Notes: generated from the letters alone by a model not told the origin. A stretch of 64,000 bases of DNA from Sphingobacteriales bacterium (GCA_016711295.1 JADJTE010000002.1:434001-498000); one strand, 5' to 3'. Shown: positions 48,039-56,481, counted from the first letter of the stretch. Translations and numbers: made by a program.

Positions 48039-50870
48039 TTAATACCGAATCGAGGTTATGCCTAATCTGCTGCTCGCGAAGCGATAATGCAGGAAGTCAG
48101 CAGTGTTGACAGTCCCGTCCATATTAAAATCGGTGGGATTATACGTATTTATAGCTCCGTTTTGGGCGGCAAATAGGTTATAATCAGAATATTGCACGAT
48201 GCCGTCGGCATTGGCATCGGCGGGATATAGGGCATTGGTTGGTGGGGTAGTTAGCAGGGCATACAATTGGGTTGCGCCGTTTTGTACGTTAGTAATTTGG
48301 GTAAAATCGTAGGGTGTGGTGTTGGGCAGAGATATATTGGCAGAGGCTGCTACAGCCAAGTGGTTGCGGTGGCGTATGACCAATCGGTAGCTATTGCCTA
48401 CTGTTAGGCTGCTGAATGCTACGCCCACATTGCCGTCCAAATCGGCGAGGTTGCCGTTTTGCAAGAGCCAAGCCGCACGGCGTTCTACAATATTGTCAGT
48501 TATTGCGTCTCGCATTTCGAGCAATATCCAATCGACTGCTGTAGCGGGGATTTGGGCGTTAGAACTTACCGTTTCTGTACCCATATAATTAAACGGCGCG
48601 GTATGATAGGGTTGAACTAAGGGCAGCAGATTGGCGGCGCGTAGCGTATTGCGCATGGTGCTTGTGCTGATGTCATAGCAACCCGTTAGCCATACTTTTG
48701 CTTGCACGCGCACAGTAGGTGCAGGGTGGTCTTCGATGCTAAATCCGTCTAAGCCGCCTTCTACGAGGTGTTGGTCGCCTAAGTCGCCGATATCGGCGAT
48801 TAGCCGCATAGTAGCACTTGGGGTCAGATAATCAGAAATACGCAGGTCTATATCGTGCCATGCAGATTCGTAAGGGTCGTTGTTGGATATGGTTTCTATT
48901 GTTACTGTTTGAATGCCATTGGTCAATTTGATGAGCATTTGGTCGTTGCCCGTCGTGCTACCGCCGCTATTTCTGAACCAGCGGCTATATTTTACGTGTG
49001 GGTCGTCGTAGGCAGACAGGTCGAATATGGGTGAAGTCAGAACGGTACTCCCATTGTCTATATCGCTATTGCTGGGATTGTTGTCGGCGGGGTTGCCCGT
49101 CACATAGCACAAAGCCCCTAAATCGGTACTAATGTCTTCTTCGGGGTTTGCCAATGCCCCACTGCTCGTAGTGCCGTAGGGTTCGCCACGCACCCAAGCT
49201 CCTGTGGTGGCAGTGGTGTTAACCGTCCAGCCGAAGTTGAACAAAAAGTCGTCATAATAGCCGCTTGGCAAGGACAAATTGACCGTGCTATTGATAGCAG
49301 ACAAATTTTGATTCAAGGCTGCTTGGGTAACAAAACCCCATTTGCCTGCATATATGTTATATGTTCCTGCGGTAGGTAGCGATATGCTATACGTCCCTGC
49401 GGCATTGGTAGCAGCGGTATAGCTATTGCCATCGTTATCCACTATCAATACATTAGCATTAGCAATACCGTTGTTCGTAGCGGCATGGCTTACTTGCCCC
49501 GACACAAGCAAGGGCGGTGTTGTGCCACTTGTTAAGGCTACGTTGAAAGTAATGGTATTGTTATTGGTCAAAGTAACCGCGAACGTCTGCGAGGCATAAC
49601 CTGTTTTTGATACAGTTACGCTTATTGTACCTGCCGTAGCCCTACCTGTGAGGTAATAACCCGAAAAATCGCTATTGGTATTCATCGCATTATTGCTAAC
49701 AACTTGTATGCTGGCACCTTGGATAAGCGCACCCGTAGCCGCATCGGTGATAATGCCATCTAAAAAACAAGCCCCTACGTAGTTGGGATTGAGTAGGTAT
49801 AAGCCCTCTTCTATGTCGGTGGCAGCTATACTACCCGACGGAAAATAAGGATATACACCCCAGCAGCCATTGAACCCATTGCCCGAAAATGTGGGGGAAG
49901 TGTCGTAGTTGGCTATTTCTATCATGCATTGCGGTTTTGACACATCAACTATAGTCACGCCGTCTCGGTAGGCGGCAATCACGGCAAAACGGTCTTGTAC
50001 CAAATGCACATTGTGTTGTATGCCGCTGGTGCTGCGCCTAAACTGCCCGACGCGCCGTATGTCGCTCAGGTCTGACACATTGTATGCATCGATATAGGAG
50101 CCGCTTACTTCGTCGGTCGTGAAGGCATATTGCCCGTTGCTTGTCACCCAAATATTATGCGAAAAATTATTAGACGTATTTTGTTGCGCCAATACTATGG
50201 GATTGCTTTTGTTCGATACATCGATGACCGAAAAAAAACCGTTATTGATATGGGCAGCCCAAAGGGTATCGCCGCGCACAAACCCGTCGTGGATATAATA
50301 TTGCGTATAACGCCCCACGATGGGCGGGTTGCTGGGGTTTGCCGCCAAATCGAGCATCAAGGCACCGCCGTTGCCGTTATAACCAAATAGGTAGGCAATG
50401 CCGTTTTCGTCGATATAAATGGTGTGGGCAGTACTCAGGCTGATGGTGTTGCCCTGATAAATGCCGCCCGTCCAATACGATACGTTGCTCGCCGACAGCG
50501 CACCAATAGGCAATGCCGATAGGTTGATGATTTGCAAACCGCCACTTTCTTCATTGACGATATAAGCGCGATTGCCCCATACTTTCACCTCGCGCCAGTA
50601 AGTAGTCGGACCAGGCACCCACAAAATTTCATTGGGATTGCTTGGGTTGGTGACATCTACGATAGATGTGCCCGCAGTGGTTCCTGCTATGACATATTCG
50701 TGTCCTGCTACTGAATAGCCCCAAAGGCTGCTCATTTCTTCGTTGGCGGTATGCGTATAGGGCAATTGCGATTGTAGTGTGAGGCTGCTTTGTGCCCACA
50801 ACGGTAACATGGCTATGCTAAACAAGCATACACAAAAAAAATGGCGATAATATGCCGATGCAAAAGACAT
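48039..50870 (-). CDS. Large secreted 'choice-of-anchor B' protein with LVIVD-like repeats and dockerin-like end
   Basis: 943 residues. Signal peptide HFFCVCLFSIAMLPLWAQ; residues ~25-380 form repeated beta segments of the LVIVD type (GTSIVDVTNPSNPNEILWV, FFSVIDVSNKSNPIVLA, GVTIVDVSKPQCMIEIA); then two carboxypeptidase-regulatory-like (Ig-type) repeats (DGIITDAATGALIQGASIQV and SGQVSHAATNNGIANANVLI), a beta-sandwich region and a C-terminal pair of Ca-binding loops, ADANADGIVQYSDYNLF and DFNMDGTVNTADFLHY, as in dockerins. There is no type IX sorting domain at the end, so the way it stays on the surface is unclear. No frameshift seen, which is unusual here for a gene this long. Confidence 0.85.
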   Translation of the reverse strand: MSFASAYYRHFFCVCLFSIAMLPLWAQSSLTLQSQLPYTHTANEEMSSLWGYSVAGHEYVIAGTTAGTSIVDVTNPSNPNEILWVPGPTTYWREVKVWGNRAYIVNEESGGLQIINLSALPIGALSASNVSYWTGGIYQGNTISLSTAHTIYIDENGIAYLFGYNGNGGALMLDLAANPSNPPIVGRYTQYYIHDGFVRGDTLWAAHINNGFFSVIDVSNKSNPIVLAQQNTSNNFSHNIWVTSNGQYAFTTDEVSGSYIDAYNVSDLSDIRRVGQFRRSTSGIQHNVHLVQDRFAVIAAYRDGVTIVDVSKPQCMIEIANYDTSPTFSGNGFNGCWGVYPYFPSGSIAATDIEEGLYLLNPNYVGACFLDGIITDAATGALIQGASIQVVSNNAMNTNSDFSGYYLTGRATAGTISVTVSKTGYASQTFAVTLTNNNTITFNVALTSGTTPPLLVSGQVSHAATNNGIANANVLIVDNDGNSYTAATNAAGTYSISLPTAGTYNIYAGKWGFVTQAALNQNLSAINSTVNLSLPSGYYDDFLFNFGWTVNTTATTGAWVRGEPYGTTSSGALANPEEDISTDLGALCYVTGNPADNNPSNSDIDNGSTVLTSPIFDLSAYDDPHVKYSRWFRNSGGSTTGNDQMLIKLTNGIQTVTIETISNNDPYESAWHDIDLRISDYLTPSATMRLIADIGDLGDQHLVEGGLDGFSIEDHPAPTVRVQAKVWLTGCYDISTSTMRNTLRAANLLPLVQPYHTAPFNYMGTETVSSNAQIPATAVDWILLEMRDAITDNIVERRAAWLLQNGNLADLDGNVGVAFSSLTVGNSYRLVIRHRNHLAVAASANISLPNTTPYDFTQITNVQNGATQLYALLTTPPTNALYPADANADGIVQYSDYNLFAAQNGAINTYNPTDFNMDGTVNTADFLHYRFASSRLGITSIRY

Positions 50871-50977
50871 TTTAGGTTTCTATTGATTTATAGGTAAACG
50901 CTTTAAAAAAGTCGAATATAGTAAAATATTCGTGTAGATTTGTGTAATTCTTGGCAATTTTTTTACATCTTATTTTT

Positions 50978-51192
50978 GTAACGATTTAGCCTTGTAGGGG
51001 GAACTAAGTAACGGTAAAATAATAACTTAGCGATTGATTGTTCCCAAAACACGCCGTTTGCTTGGTTTGCTGTTTCGATTTCGTTAAGTTAATTTTTAAG
51101 CATTACTAATCGAATATGCAGCGATATTAGGCATTATTAGATAAGTATTGTTCATTACCCCATACCCAAGACCCTATACCCTAAATAGTTGC
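50978..51192 (+). mobile_element. Rep-A element, copy 8, interrupted by Rep-D
   Basis: Ends GTAACGATTTAG and CTAAATAGTTGC. Without the 99-bp Rep-D insert plus one TAA it would be 113 bp, the normal size. Flanks TTATTTTT and CATTTTTT are only partly alike, so the original target duplication is blurred. Confidence 0.85.
51008..51106. mobile_element. Rep-D: 99-bp inverted-repeat element nested in Rep-A
   Basis: Left end GTAACGGTAAAATAATAACT (51008-51027) and right end, read inward, GTAATGCTTAAAAATTAACT: the two 24-25 bp ends match at about 80 per cent. Direct repeats TAA sit at 51005-51007 and 51107-51109. Removing the element and one TAA restores the Rep-A consensus GGGGAACTAATCGAATATGC exactly, which proves insertion. 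Confidence 0.88.
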
Positions 51193-51199
51193 CATTTTT

Positions 51200-53182
51200 T
51201 TATAATTGCCCAAAATCTAACCCTGCCACATCGAAGCGTTTGCCATATTGTTGGGCTAAGGCTTGGGCACGCTGTCGGAAAGCATCTATGCCATAACTGC
51301 GGATAAATTGGAGCGTACCGCCCTGAAATGGCGCAAACCCCCAGCCGAAAATGCTGCCTATATTGGCATCGGCTACGCTGCGCACGACATTCTCGTTCAA
51401 GCAGCGCAAGGTTTCGATAGCTTGTATAAATAGCAATCGGTCTATCAATTCGCGCTGTATTTGTTGTTGTGCTTCGGGGTGGCTTGGGTTGTGGCGTATC
51501 GGGAAATGGAGCGACAAATCTGGCCACAATTGTTTTTTGCTCGCTGCGGGATAGTCATAAAAGCCTGCGCCTACTTTTTTACCCAATCGGTTCAGTTGGC
51601 GCACCATTTTATACAATACTTCGTAGGCGGGGTGAGCTTCGTAGGTCAGCCCTTCGGCTTCTATATCGCGGCGTGCTTGTTCGCGTATGTCAAACACCAG
51701 CGATAGCGACACTTCGTCTAAGAGTGCTAAGGGACCTACGGGCATACCTGCTTTGGTGCCTGCCGCTTCGATGAGTGTAGGAGCTATGCCTTCGCCCAAC
51801 ATGGCGGCACCTTCCAAAACGTAGGTGGCAAATACGCGCGAGGTATAAAATCCACGACTATCATTGACCACGATAGGCGTTTTGCCCATTTGCTTGACCA
51901 AATCGAAGGCTTTGGCAAGGGTGTCGTCGCTTGTTTGTTTGCCTACAATAATTTCGACTAAGGGCATTTTGTCTACGGGCGAAAAAAAGTGCAAGCCGAT
52001 AAACTGTTGCGGACGTGCCGATGCTGCCGCCAGACCGCTGATGGGTAGGGGAGAGGTATTGGAGGCAAAAAGGGCGGTTTCTGCTAAATGTGCTTCGGTT
52101 TCGCGGGTTACTTGGGCTTTCAATTCGCGATTTTCGAATACGGCTTCTATCACCCAATCGCAAGCGGCGAGGTCGGCAGCTTGTGTCGTAGTATTTATGC
52201 GGTCTAAAACAGACTGTGCTTCGGGGGTGGTCATCTGTTTTTTTGCCACTATTTTAGATAGCAATTGCGCCGAATATTGTTTGCCTTGCTCGGCTTGTTC
52301 GATGCTGATGTCTTTGAGTACTACGTTTATACCTGCTGTTGCCAAGCTATATGCAATGCCTGCACCCATCATGCCCGCGCCCAATATGCCCACGCATTTT
52401 GCAGTATGGCGGTCGAACCCTGCGGGGCGGCTTTGCCCGTTATTGATGACGTTGAGCTGGAACCAAAACGCATTTATCATATTGTCGGCGACTTTGCCCG
52501 TGAGCAATTGCGTAAAATAGCGCGATTCGATGCGGCAGGCGGTGTCAAAATCGACCATCGCACCTTCGACCATTGCGTTCATGATAGCTTCGGGTGCGGG
52601 ATAATTGCCTTGTGTTTTTTGTGCCAATATAGCGGGAGCTATTGCCAACATTTGTGCTACTTGCGGTTTGCGTGGGTCGCCGCCGGGCAATCGGTAGTCG
52701 GGGTCGTCCCAAGGTTGTCGGGGGCGTGTTTGTTGTTCTATCCATGCCTTGGCTTGTCGCATTAGGTCGTCGTTGTCGGTGGCTAAGGCATGTATCAATC
52801 CGTCTCGGAGGGCGGTGCCGGGGTTCGCCTTTTTGCCTTCGATGAGGTAGGAAAATGCCGCTTGTAAGCCCAAGAGCCGCACTACTTTGGTCAAACCACC
52901 TGCGCCGGGCAATAAGCCCAAAGATACTTCGGGCAATCCTATGCGCAAGGTAGGGTCGTTGAGGGCTATGCGGTAGTGGCAAGCCAAAGCCAACTCGTAG
53001 CCTCCGCCTAATGCAGTGCCGTTGATAGCAGCCACTACGGGCTTGCGGGTGTCGGTTCGGACAGTGGCAATCAACTCGTTCAAGCGGGCAGCGAAGGCGC
53101 GATTGATGAGGTTAGCCGATTTGTCCGGATTATTTAGGGTAAAAACGGCGATGCCGTCATTATGGCGTTCGTATTGTATCAT
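51200..53182 (-). CDS. FadJ/FadB-like multifunctional enoyl-CoA hydratase/3-hydroxyacyl-CoA dehydrogenase
   Basis: 660 residues from ATG 53182 (MIQYERHNDGIAVFTLNNPD); a -7 box at 53191 confirms this start. Residues ~1-190: crotonase fold with both catalytic Glu regions, LGGGYELALACHYRI and RIGLPEVSLGLLPGAGG. Residues ~275-460: NAD-binding dehydrogenase (VGILGAGMMGAGIAYSLATA; His in IGLHFFSPVDKMPLVEI). Residues ~460-660: second dehydrogenase-like half ending in SIFGWGFAPFQGGTLQFIRS. It catalyses two steps of fatty-acid beta-oxidation. Odd: about 50 residues usually found between SANLINRAF and KPVVAAINGTA are missing, including the oxyanion-hole loop, so hydratase activity is doubtful or the sequence lost an in-frame piece. 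Confidence 0.9.
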   Translation of the reverse strand: MIQYERHNDGIAVFTLNNPDKSANLINRAFAARLNELIATVRTDTRKPVVAAINGTALGGGYELALACHYRIALNDPTLRIGLPEVSLGLLPGAGGLTKVVRLLGLQAAFSYLIEGKKANPGTALRDGLIHALATDNDDLMRQAKAWIEQQTRPRQPWDDPDYRLPGGDPRKPQVAQMLAIAPAILAQKTQGNYPAPEAIMNAMVEGAMVDFDTACRIESRYFTQLLTGKVADNMINAFWFQLNVINNGQSRPAGFDRHTAKCVGILGAGMMGAGIAYSLATAGINVVLKDISIEQAEQGKQYSAQLLSKIVAKKQMTTPEAQSVLDRINTTTQAADLAACDWVIEAVFENRELKAQVTRETEAHLAETALFASNTSPLPISGLAAASARPQQFIGLHFFSPVDKMPLVEIIVGKQTSDDTLAKAFDLVKQMGKTPIVVNDSRGFYTSRVFATYVLEGAAMLGEGIAPTLIEAAGTKAGMPVGPLALLDEVSLSLVFDIREQARRDIEAEGLTYEAHPAYEVLYKMVRQLNRLGKKVGAGFYDYPAASKKQLWPDLSLHFPIRHNPSHPEAQQQIQRELIDRLLFIQAIETLRCLNENVVRSVADANIGSIFGWGFAPFQGGTLQFIRSYGIDAFRQRAQALAQQYGKRFDVAGLDFGQL

Positions 53183-53190
53183 GGTAGCGG

Positions 53191-53198
53191 CAAAGATA
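53191..53198 (-). promoter_or_regulatory. Bacteroidota -7 box (TATCTTTG) of the FadJ-like gene
   Basis: Minus-strand TATCTTTG 9 bp upstream of ATG 53182. Confidence 0.6.
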
Positions 53199-53241
53199 CT
53201 ACTTTTATCAGCTATTGCTACATTATTTGCAGCGGTTGCGC

Positions 53242-53249
53242 TATCTTTG
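53242..53249 (+). promoter_or_regulatory. Bacteroidota -7 box (TATCTTTG) of the FKBP lipoprotein gene
   Basis: TATCTTTG 43 bp upstream of ATG 53292. Confidence 0.65.
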
Positions 53250-53291
53250 CGGCTCAATTTTTTAAACAACCCAATTACCATTTACTACAGT

Positions 53292-53865
53292 ATGAAAAAG
53301 TTTTTCATTGCAGTTTTGTCCGTAGCATTATTTGCTGCTTGTAACGGCGGTACAGACCCGAAAGCCGTCGATGCACAAAAAGCAGATGAAGCCGCCAAAG
53401 CCCAAGCCGCCGCCCAAGCCGCCGCTGCTGCTGCTGCCCAAGCCGCTGCTGCCCCCCAAGTATCGCCCGAAGAGCAAATGGCGACCGACAAAGGTTTGAT
53501 TGACCAATATGTAGCCCAAAAAGGGCTTAAATGCAAAAATACGTCATCGGGCATTTATTATGTCATCGAGAAAGAAGGAAAAGGCACTAGCCCCACCGAA
53601 AATAGTACCGTAAAAGTCCATTATAGCGGCACTTTATTAGACGGCACTGAATTTGACTCGTCGTATTCGCGCAACAAACCCGCCGAATTTCCCTTGAATG
53701 GCGTTATCAAAGGCTGGCAAGAGGCTATTCCGTTGCTAAAACCAGGCGGAAAAGGCAAATTTATCATCCCTTCGAGTTTAGCCTACGGACCCCGTGCTAT
53801 GAAGTGCCAAAATTCCCGCTAATTCGGTGTTGGTATTTGATGTCGAATTATTGGAAGTAAAATAA
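53292..53865 (+). CDS. FKBP-type peptidyl-prolyl isomerase lipoprotein (apparent frameshift near end)
   Basis: About 190 residues. Lipoprotein signal MKKFFIAVLSVALFAAC with the lipidated Cys17, an Ala/Gln-rich linker (AAAQAAAAAAAQAAAAP), a helical segment and an FKBP domain (GTSPTENSTVKVHYSGTLLD, GTEFDSSYSRNKPAEFPLNG, VIKGWQEAIPLLKPGGKGKF). It folds proteins in the periplasm. The printed frame stops after AYGPRAMK; removing a base there (near 53800-53806) gives SAKIPANSVLVFDVELLEVK and the normal stop at 53865. The gene pairs with a second FKBP-like lipoprotein 69 bp downstream. Confidence 0.9.
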
Positions 53866-53934
53866 ACCAACAATTTGGCAATAGATTGCTCAGTATCTGT
53901 TTATTCTTATCCATTTTTACATTTTTAAAAAAAT

Positions 53935-54519
53935 ATGCACAAATACCTCATTACGCTATTAGCCTTCGTGCTCATGTTGGCGATTGCCTGTGCCAAAGAG
54001 GGCGGCACAAGTTCGACTTCAAGGGGCGTTAAATACACTATTCATACCAATAAAGGCGGCACCAAACCCAAAGTAGGTGATTTTTTGACCCTTAACATGC
54101 AGTATGCCACCGAAAAAGATTCGGTTTTGTTCAGTTCCTATAAAAAGGAAAAACCATTATCTTTCAAAATGCAGCCTACTCTGTTCAAAGGTGTATTGAA
54201 CGACGGATTGCTGCAAATGGGCGCAGGCGATAGTGCTACTTTCTTAGTGCCTGCCGATACGCTATACGGCGACAGGCTGCCCAAGTTTTTGAAAAAAGGC
54301 GAACGCATCAAATACACCATTTCGCTCATGAAAGTGCAGACACAAGCCGAGTATCAAGACGAAAAAATGAAAGAACGCGCTGCAAATCCTCCCACCGGAC
54401 GCGATACGATGAACCGCCCCGCGCTGAAAATGGACCCCGACCAACTAAAAAAAGCGACGATGCGTCCCGCAGACGCGAGCGCAACACCAACACCCACTAA
54501 GAAAGAAGAAAGCCATTAG
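53935..54519 (+). CDS. Second FKBP-like lipoprotein
   Basis: 194 residues. Lipoprotein signal LLAFVLMLAIAC (Cys at ~19), then an FKBP-like fold (GTKPKVGDFLTLNMQYATEK, FKGVLNDGLLQMGAGDSATF, ERIKYTISLMKVQ) and a charged, Pro/Ala-rich tail. Several FKBP active-site aromatic residues are absent, so isomerase activity is uncertain and a chaperone role is possible. Tandem with the canonical FKBP lipoprotein, probably the same operon, anchored in the outer or inner membrane facing the periplasm. Confidence 0.82.
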   Translation: MHKYLITLLAFVLMLAIACAKEGGTSSTSRGVKYTIHTNKGGTKPKVGDFLTLNMQYATEKDSVLFSSYKKEKPLSFKMQPTLFKGVLNDGLLQMGAGDSATFLVPADTLYGDRLPKFLKKGERIKYTISLMKVQTQAEYQDEKMKERAANPPTGRDTMNRPALKMDPDQLKKATMRPADASATPTPTKKEESH

Positions 54520-54592
54520 GCGAATTGAAATTGACTTGTCCTAATAGAAGTGCGGGGTAATTGACTGGCAATTGCTCCGCATTTTTTGCGCA

Positions 54593-54600
54593 TAACTTTG
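54593..54600 (+). promoter_or_regulatory. Bacteroidota -7 box (TAACTTTG) of the permease gene
   Basis: TAACTTTG 67 bp upstream of ATG 54667. Confidence 0.5.
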
Positions 54601-54666
54601 CTTTGCATGATGCGTGCAGTTTGTTCTAAGTACCCTCAAATATTTGGCGATAAATAGCCCATTTTA

Positions 54667-56061
54667 ATGTCCGACGATACACCCAAATATTCGCTCCTAA
54701 CCGCCACTTCCATTGTTATTGCCAATATGGTAGGCACGGGTGTGTTTGCTGCTTTATTTTTTCAGATAGACGGCTTGCCTTCGGGGGCGGCTATCTTGGT
54801 GCTTTGGCTGGCAGGCGGTGTAGTAGCTCTGTGCGGCGGATTGTGCTATGCCGAGCTGACGGGTTTGTTTCCGAGGTCGGGCGGTGAATACGAATTTTTG
54901 ACTCGCATCTATCACCCTGCCTTGGGCTTTTCGGCGGGCATTTGCACCTTAGTTATTGGATTTGCCGCGCCTATGGCGAGTGTATCGCTCAATCTGGGCA
55001 ATTATTTCGCGCCTGTCTTGGCACTCGAACAAAATAGTGCAGGCAGTAAAATAGTTGCAGTGATGAGCATTGCCCTTGTGACAGCGGTGCAAATGCTGGG
55101 CATTCGCGCCATCAGCTGGGTCCAAAATATATCAACTTTATTCAAAATAGGATTGGTCGTATTGCTCATCATATTGCCGTTCATGCTGCCTGGTGCGGCG
55201 CGTTCAGATGTGTCGTTTGCGCTTGACGGGCAGGCATTCCAGCTCATTGGGTCGGGTAATTTTTTTGCTGCCTTAGCCCTATTGTACTATTCTTATACGG
55301 GTTGGAGTGCGTCTATTTACATTGCTTCGCACGTCAAAAACCCAAGGCGCAATTTGCCTTTGTCGGTTTTTATTGGTATCGGAGTAGTTATATTATTATA
55401 CGTATTGCTCAATTTTTCTTTTCTCTACGTATGCAGCTTTGACGAGATTAGGCAGGGTGGCGACAGTGTAGGCAACACGATGATAGCCAAATTGTTTGGC
55501 GCACAAACGATAGCGGGTTGGCGCGTAGCCGATATTTTTTCTGTTATGATGAGCCTTGCTTTGGTCGCTACGCTCAATGCGTTTATGGTCATTTCGCCGC
55601 GGGTGGCGGAGGTATTGGGCAACGATTTTGCAGCTTTGGGCTGGCTCACGCACAAATCGAGCAATGGTGCGCCTTATCTCGCTATCGGGTTGATGGCGGC
55701 AATTTCGGTATTTTTGGTCTTGCTTTCCGACCTCAAATCGCTGCTCGATTATATCGGATTTTCGTTGGCTATTTTTGCCTCCTTGCCCATCATCGGCATC
55801 TATCTATTGCGTTGGCGAAAACCCGACATGCCGCGCCCTTTTCGAGTATGGGGCTATCCGTTTACGCCTTTCTTGTTTGTCGTCATCAATTTGGCGATGA
55901 TTTATTACAGCGTGGAAGTGATGTATAACGGCGACTTTCTATACGGCATTACGCCCGAAGGCAATATTAGTATCAGCCCATTATCGGCATCTATCCTCAC
56001 CATTATTGCCAGCATCGCGCTTTATTATGTAGTGCCCCAAGGCAAAAAACATATCGATTAG
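54667..56061 (+). CDS. APC family amino acid permease
   Basis: 464 residues, about 12 membrane helices. First helix STSIVIANMVGTGVFAALFF has the unwound GTG substrate-binding motif of APC transporters. Further conserved parts: AELTGLFPRSGGEYEFLTRI and ASHVKNPRRNLPLSVFIGIG. It probably imports an amino acid or related solute with H+ or Na+. The specificity cannot be read from the sequence. No frameshifts. Followed by a long palindrome and Rep-A copy 9. Confidence 0.9.
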   Translation: MSDDTPKYSLLTATSIVIANMVGTGVFAALFFQIDGLPSGAAILVLWLAGGVVALCGGLCYAELTGLFPRSGGEYEFLTRIYHPALGFSAGICTLVIGFAAPMASVSLNLGNYFAPVLALEQNSAGSKIVAVMSIALVTAVQMLGIRAISWVQNISTLFKIGLVVLLIILPFMLPGAARSDVSFALDGQAFQLIGSGNFFAALALLYYSYTGWSASIYIASHVKNPRRNLPLSVFIGIGVVILLYVLLNFSFLYVCSFDEIRQGGDSVGNTMIAKLFGAQTIAGWRVADIFSVMMSLALVATLNAFMVISPRVAEVLGNDFAALGWLTHKSSNGAPYLAIGLMAAISVFLVLLSDLKSLLDYIGFSLAIFASLPIIGIYLLRWRKPDMPRPFRVWGYPFTPFLFVVINLAMIYYSVEVMYNGDFLYGITPEGNISISPLSASILTIIASIALYYVVPQGKKHID

Positions 56062-56069
56062 ATGAGTAT

Positions 56070-56242
56070 TTAGTGGTTTGGTTTTTAAGTTTTGAGGTAA
56101 CTATTTAGCCTTGTAGGGGAAATAGCCATTTCTAATCGAATATGCAGCGATGTCAGGCATTATTAGATAAATATTGCTCATTACCCCATACCCAAAACCC
56201 CATACCCTAAATAGTTACAGACTTAAAAACCAAACCATTAGT
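56070..56242. repeat. Inverted repeat surrounding Rep-A copy 9
   Basis: TTAGTGGTTTGGTTTTTAAG (from 56070) and CTTAAAAACCAAACCATTAG (to 56242) are complements with one mismatch and enclose a whole Rep-A element. The left arm begins 9 bp after the permease stop; it could be the permease terminator stem, opened by insertion of the element in its loop. Confidence 0.75.
56097..56218 (+). mobile_element. Rep-A element, copy 9
   Basis: 122 bp with perfect 12-bp ends GTAACTATTTAG and CTAAATAGTTAC. No exact target duplication; flanked instead by long inverted arms (56070-56090 and 56221-56242). Confidence 0.85.
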
Positions 56243-56253
56243 AACCATTTAGA

Positions 56254-56385
56254 ACTGCAGTGCAAAAAGTCATTTTAAAACAGTGTTTATTAATTAAAAA
56301 AATGTATTAAATTTTTAAAATCAATCGTTTGTGTATTGAAATTAAATTTAATTTTTGCTAATTTTGTCTTTTTTGTACCACAGTA
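56254..56385. mobile_element. Rep-B element, copy 2, with 7-8 bp target duplication
   Basis: Ends ACTGCAGTGCAAAAAGTCAT and, read inward, ACTGTGGTACAAAAAAGA. Direct repeats ATTTAGA at 56247-56253 and 56386-56392 (ATTTAGAA if the edge is set one base in). The same 132-bp length as copy 1, with an interior that keeps the AATTTAATTTTTGCTAATTT region. Confidence 0.9.
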
Positions 56386-56481
56386 ATTTAGAATAATTTA
56401 TATTTAAATAGCATATATAATTTGTAAGGCAAAAATAGCCCCAAACCGCAGCATATTTGGCAGTAATTAAACACAAATGCG

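Noticed and set aside
51864..52765. Plus-strand frames of 166-218 residues opposite the FadJ-like gene
   Set aside because: Antisense to a well-conserved enzyme; Cys-rich and Ala-rich composition is that of a reverse reading.
53016..53291. Longer start for the FKBP lipoprotein gene
   Set aside because: The upstream part is antisense to the FadJ-like gene, and ATG 53292 gives a proper lipoprotein signal with a -7 box before it.
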